Source of the DNA: Thermogladius sp.
GTDB taxonomy: Archaea > Thermoproteota > Thermoprotei_A > Sulfolobales > Desulfurococcaceae
Length of the DNA: 32,091 bases
Reading direction: 5' to 3'
NCBI GenBank assembly: GCA_009904025.1
Contig: WYEE01000109.1
Coordinates: 1 to 32,091 of the forward strand
Below, piece by piece: positions 29,926 through 32,091 of the stretch; within the stretch, counting starts at the first letter, position 1; every line of letters begins with the position of its first letter. The notes under the pieces were generated by a model, which was not told the origin of the DNA, did not search any database, and saw nothing but the letters and a program-made list of their open reading frames with translations. The position numbers and the translations under genes are program-made.

Positions 29926-29930
29926 TACAG

Positions 29931-30344
29931 CTACCCTGTGAACCAGACAGCCTCAATATTCTTGACAGCCTCGAGCATCTTCAGCTTGTCTGCTATCAGG
30001 TTTGGCTGCCTAATATCTGTCTTAGAGACATCTATGATGATCTCGCATTCAGCTATCTCAGTCCTCTTTATCACAACACACTTCGTCATGACGATGTCGG
30101 CACCGTAGTCGGCTAGATATTTAGTTATCTCAGCTAGAACACCGGGCCTATCCTCGATCTTCATTAATAGTCTAACAAGCTTCGCTGAGACAGGTAGAGG
30201 CGTGATAACGATCTCCTTCCTATCTCTGTCTCCCACGACAACAACGAACATCCCCTCCCTGATGTCGAGGGCCTCCCTAATTGTTAGAGGAATGGTTATC
30301 CTGCCTTTCGAGTCCACACGAACAAGCTCCTCTATTTTAACCAT
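29931..30344 (-). CDS. AbrB-type DNA-binding domain fused to ACT domain
   Basis: Residues 1-47 match the SpoVT/AbrB swapped-hairpin fold (VRVDSKGRITIPLTIREALDI), usually a DNA-binding dimer. Residues ~60-137 form an ACT domain (LMKIEDRPGVLAEITKYLAD), a small-molecule sensor often binding amino acids. At 137 aa it could be a complete one-component regulator. It has an ATG start and a TTTATAAAC-like element at about 30383-30392 (minus strand). DUF72 follows 5 nt downstream. Confidence 0.87.
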   Translation of the reverse strand: MVKIEELVRVDSKGRITIPLTIREALDIREGMFVVVVGDRDRKEIVITPLPVSAKLVRLLMKIEDRPGVLAEITKYLADYGADIVMTKCVVIKRTEIAECEIIIDVSKTDIRQPNLIADKLKMLEAVKNIEAVWFTG

Positions 30345-30415
30345 GTTAACCCTCCCATGCTAGTTGATTAATTTGTAAACGCCTTTTTATAAACTATAGC
30401 AAACAACGGCGTTGT

Positions 30416-32091
30416 TCATCCAAGCAGGTTAGCCCTCTTGAACACTAACCACCCCATGGTAACAGGGACTATGATCCATGAGAGGGCGGATGCTACCACA
30501 AACCATATGTTGACTACACTAGCGGCTCCTTCCCCAATGATAGTGATGTTGTTGTAGGATAAGAAGTAGTATTGCGCGAAGGAGGTTGCCCCGAGAGGGG
30601 AGAAGTACTGGGCCATATAGGTGTTCCTGGCTAGTGCCTCGCCTAGTCCCGGCCCTATTCCCTGGCTTATTGTAACAAAATACATTATTAGAGGGTAGCC
30701 GATTGTGTAGAAGAGGTATATGAAGATAGATAACGCTAGGTATGAACCTCCTCTAGTGAAGGCCGCTATAGCGTAGCACACGCTGTAGAATGCTACTAGT
30801 GACGCGGTCACGCCAGCGAACAAGATTAAGTAGGAGTAGAAGTCCAGGGATATGCCTGTTAAAACGTAGAGTGTAAGAGACGTCGAGGCGAAGAATAACC
30901 CGGTTGAAGCCAGGGCCACCAGCACGCCAGATATGAATCTCGTGGTGTAGAGGTCGAGCCTTGTTAGAGGCCTGGCAAGCAGGAACTCGAGAGCGCCGGC
31001 ACTCCTAGGCTTAGCAATGTAAACGTAGGCTAAATACAGCATCAGGACTGGGTAGAACGTTGAGAACAAACCTAAGCCGCTTTGACCAGCTATAGCGTTA
31101 GCGACCAATTTCCTCGTAGCCGAGGTGTCTACCATCTGGGGAACCGCTATAGTAGCACCAACGATAAGGCCGTGCTGGCTCCTTGAAACAAGGATTGCAA
31201 CCGGTTCGGGGGGTAGTGATTGGTTGGTTGCCTCGCCACTTTGTTCAGCTAGGCCTGTTACAAGAGGCGTAAACTTAGGGAGGGTGAAACTGATGTTCTC
31301 GAGGCGCGTCTCTAGGAATGATAGCCCAGGCTTAACTTGACCAATATAGATGAAGGAGGAGTTTAATTGAGTGTAGTCGATGCTGGAGGGCACCTGTGTC
31401 GCGTTGAACGCGAAGTACAAGTCGTAGGTTAGATTATCCTCGTCGTGCAGGAATATTATTGAGGCAAACCTGTATGAACCCTGGCTTAAGTTGGCTAGGA
31501 GGAAGGATGCCAAATAGAATCTGTCTCCACAACTCTCAGGCTGGCCCGTAGGAATAATTGAAACCGCTTCTTTAACCGGGATAGTTGTCCCGTTAAAACA
31601 ATTGAAGAACCTCCCTGGCGCGGTTATATACTGAGACGAGTAAGTCATGTAGATGGTCTTGTTATTGTAATTGAAAGGCATGTAGTAATAGCCCGCTCTA
31701 TAGGAGCCTACTTTAGTCGTAGCCTCTAATTCAATGAATATTTGAGACGGTTGACTTGGAAGCTCGCTTAGGAACTTCGTTTCCGAAACCTTCCCTACCC
31801 CCTGGAGCGCTCCTGTAGTTAAAGCGATTCTACTCCCCCCGCTCGCGTAGTAGTATAGACTGTAGGATAAGGCTCCCTGCGTAAGCTCCAGCTCCGGGGT
31901 AATAAACAAGGCTTCAATAGAGAATAACTTGCTCTCCGGGTCGATGGAGGAGTAGACTATTGTGGAGCTCGATGGGGTTGTAGCTAATGTACCTGTTATT
32001 AAATAAGCGAATCCAACCCCTGCCAGCATGAAGATCACTAGAGCTATTAGAATCGAGGGCCTCAGTAAACCTCTCTTGAAATCATAGAAGA
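30416..32091 (-). CDS. ABC-2 type transporter permease, N-terminus outside window
   Basis: The frame continues through the window edge: upstream of GTG 32038 it reads FYDFKRGLLRPSILIAL, the usual cytoplasmic start of ABC-2 permeases, so the gene is truncated there. After the first transmembrane helix comes a ~300-residue external domain with many N-x-S/T sites, then a loop AKPRSAGALEFLLARPLTR and five or six helices to the C-terminus. LARPLTRLDLYTTRF is the hallmark of the family. The cargo is unknown; the ATPase would be outside the window. Confidence 0.85.
   Translation of the reverse strand, partial: FYDFKRGLLRPSILIALVIFMLAGVGFAYLITGTLATTPSSSTIVYSSIDPESKLFSIEALFITPELELTQGALSYSLYYYASGGSRIALTTGALQGVGKVSETKFLSELPSQPSQIFIELEATTKVGSYRAGYYYMPFNYNNKTIYMTYSSQYITAPGRFFNCFNGTTIPVKEAVSIIPTGQPESCGDRFYLASFLLANLSQGSYRFASIIFLHDEDNLTYDLYFAFNATQVPSSIDYTQLNSSFIYIGQVKPGLSFLETRLENISFTLPKFTPLVTGLAEQSGEATNQSLPPEPVAILVSRSQHGLIVGATIAVPQMVDTSATRKLVANAIAGQSGLGLFSTFYPVLMLYLAYVYIAKPRSAGALEFLLARPLTRLDLYTTRFISGVLVALASTGLFFASTSLTLYVLTGISLDFYSYLILFAGVTASLVAFYSVCYAIAAFTRGGSYLALSIFIYLFYTIGYPLIMYFVTISQGIGPGLGEALARNTYMAQYFSPLGATSFAQYYFLSYNNITIIGEGAASVVNIWFVVASALSWIIVPVTMGWLVFKRANLLG

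Overview
The window looks like chromosomal DNA of a hyperthermophilic crenarchaeon, most likely of the Desulfurococcales. The evidence is an intact two-domain reverse gyrase, two Alba proteins, archaeal TFE, ABCE1, Trm56, Tsr3 and a type V FBP aldolase/phosphatase. Two tRNA genes carry archaeal introns at position 37/38, several box C/D guide RNA genes are present, and promoters are archaeal BRE/TATA boxes. Many starts are GTG or TTG behind GGTG-type ribosome sites. The genus cannot be fixed from the sequence alone. I see no CRISPR array, prophage or intact insertion sequence.

Layout. 1-2571 is a tight + strand operon: hflX (cut by the window edge), trm56, tfe and an orphan cytosine-C5 methyltransferase. 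2652-6523 holds a COG4080-like protein, an aldo/keto reductase, thioredoxin reductase, a CAT-anticodon tRNA and S-adenosylhomocysteine hydrolase. 6672-9990 is translation-related: S17e, a possible Cgi121-like KEOPS protein, a previously unlisted 30-residue Trp/Glu repeat micro-ORF, a TFS-like zinc ribbon lacking its catalytic half, an antisense C/D RNA and ABCE1. 10080-13539 is central carbon metabolism (FBP aldolase/phosphatase, triosephosphate isomerase, pyruvate kinase) with tRNA-Thr(CGT). 13624-18176 holds a Thr-rich surface protein, a lone 5S rRNA, a zinc-ribbon membrane protein with DUF1512, methionine aminopeptidase and a metallo-hydrolase. 18178-21417 is dominated by RNA functions: an H/ACA-like RNA, TyrRS, tRNA-Ala(TGC), Tsr3, RNase P RNA and a divergent Alba paralog. 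21846-25923 is reverse gyrase and canonical Alba. 25978-32091 holds poorly known genes, a cluster of C/D RNA candidates on the + strand (27.0-29.1 kb), DUF72, an AbrB-ACT fusion and a truncated ABC permease.

The most interesting material lies between the annotated proteins. Five C/D guide candidates were found; one carries a guide matching the peptidyl-transferase loop of 23S rRNA and another a guide matching the 530 loop of 16S rRNA. A ~77-bp element with a strong BRE/TATA is duplicated upstream of two unrelated genes 21 kb apart. A divergent Alba gene sits just upstream of the RNase P RNA on the same strand. All functional names rest on motif recognition by eye, with no database search.
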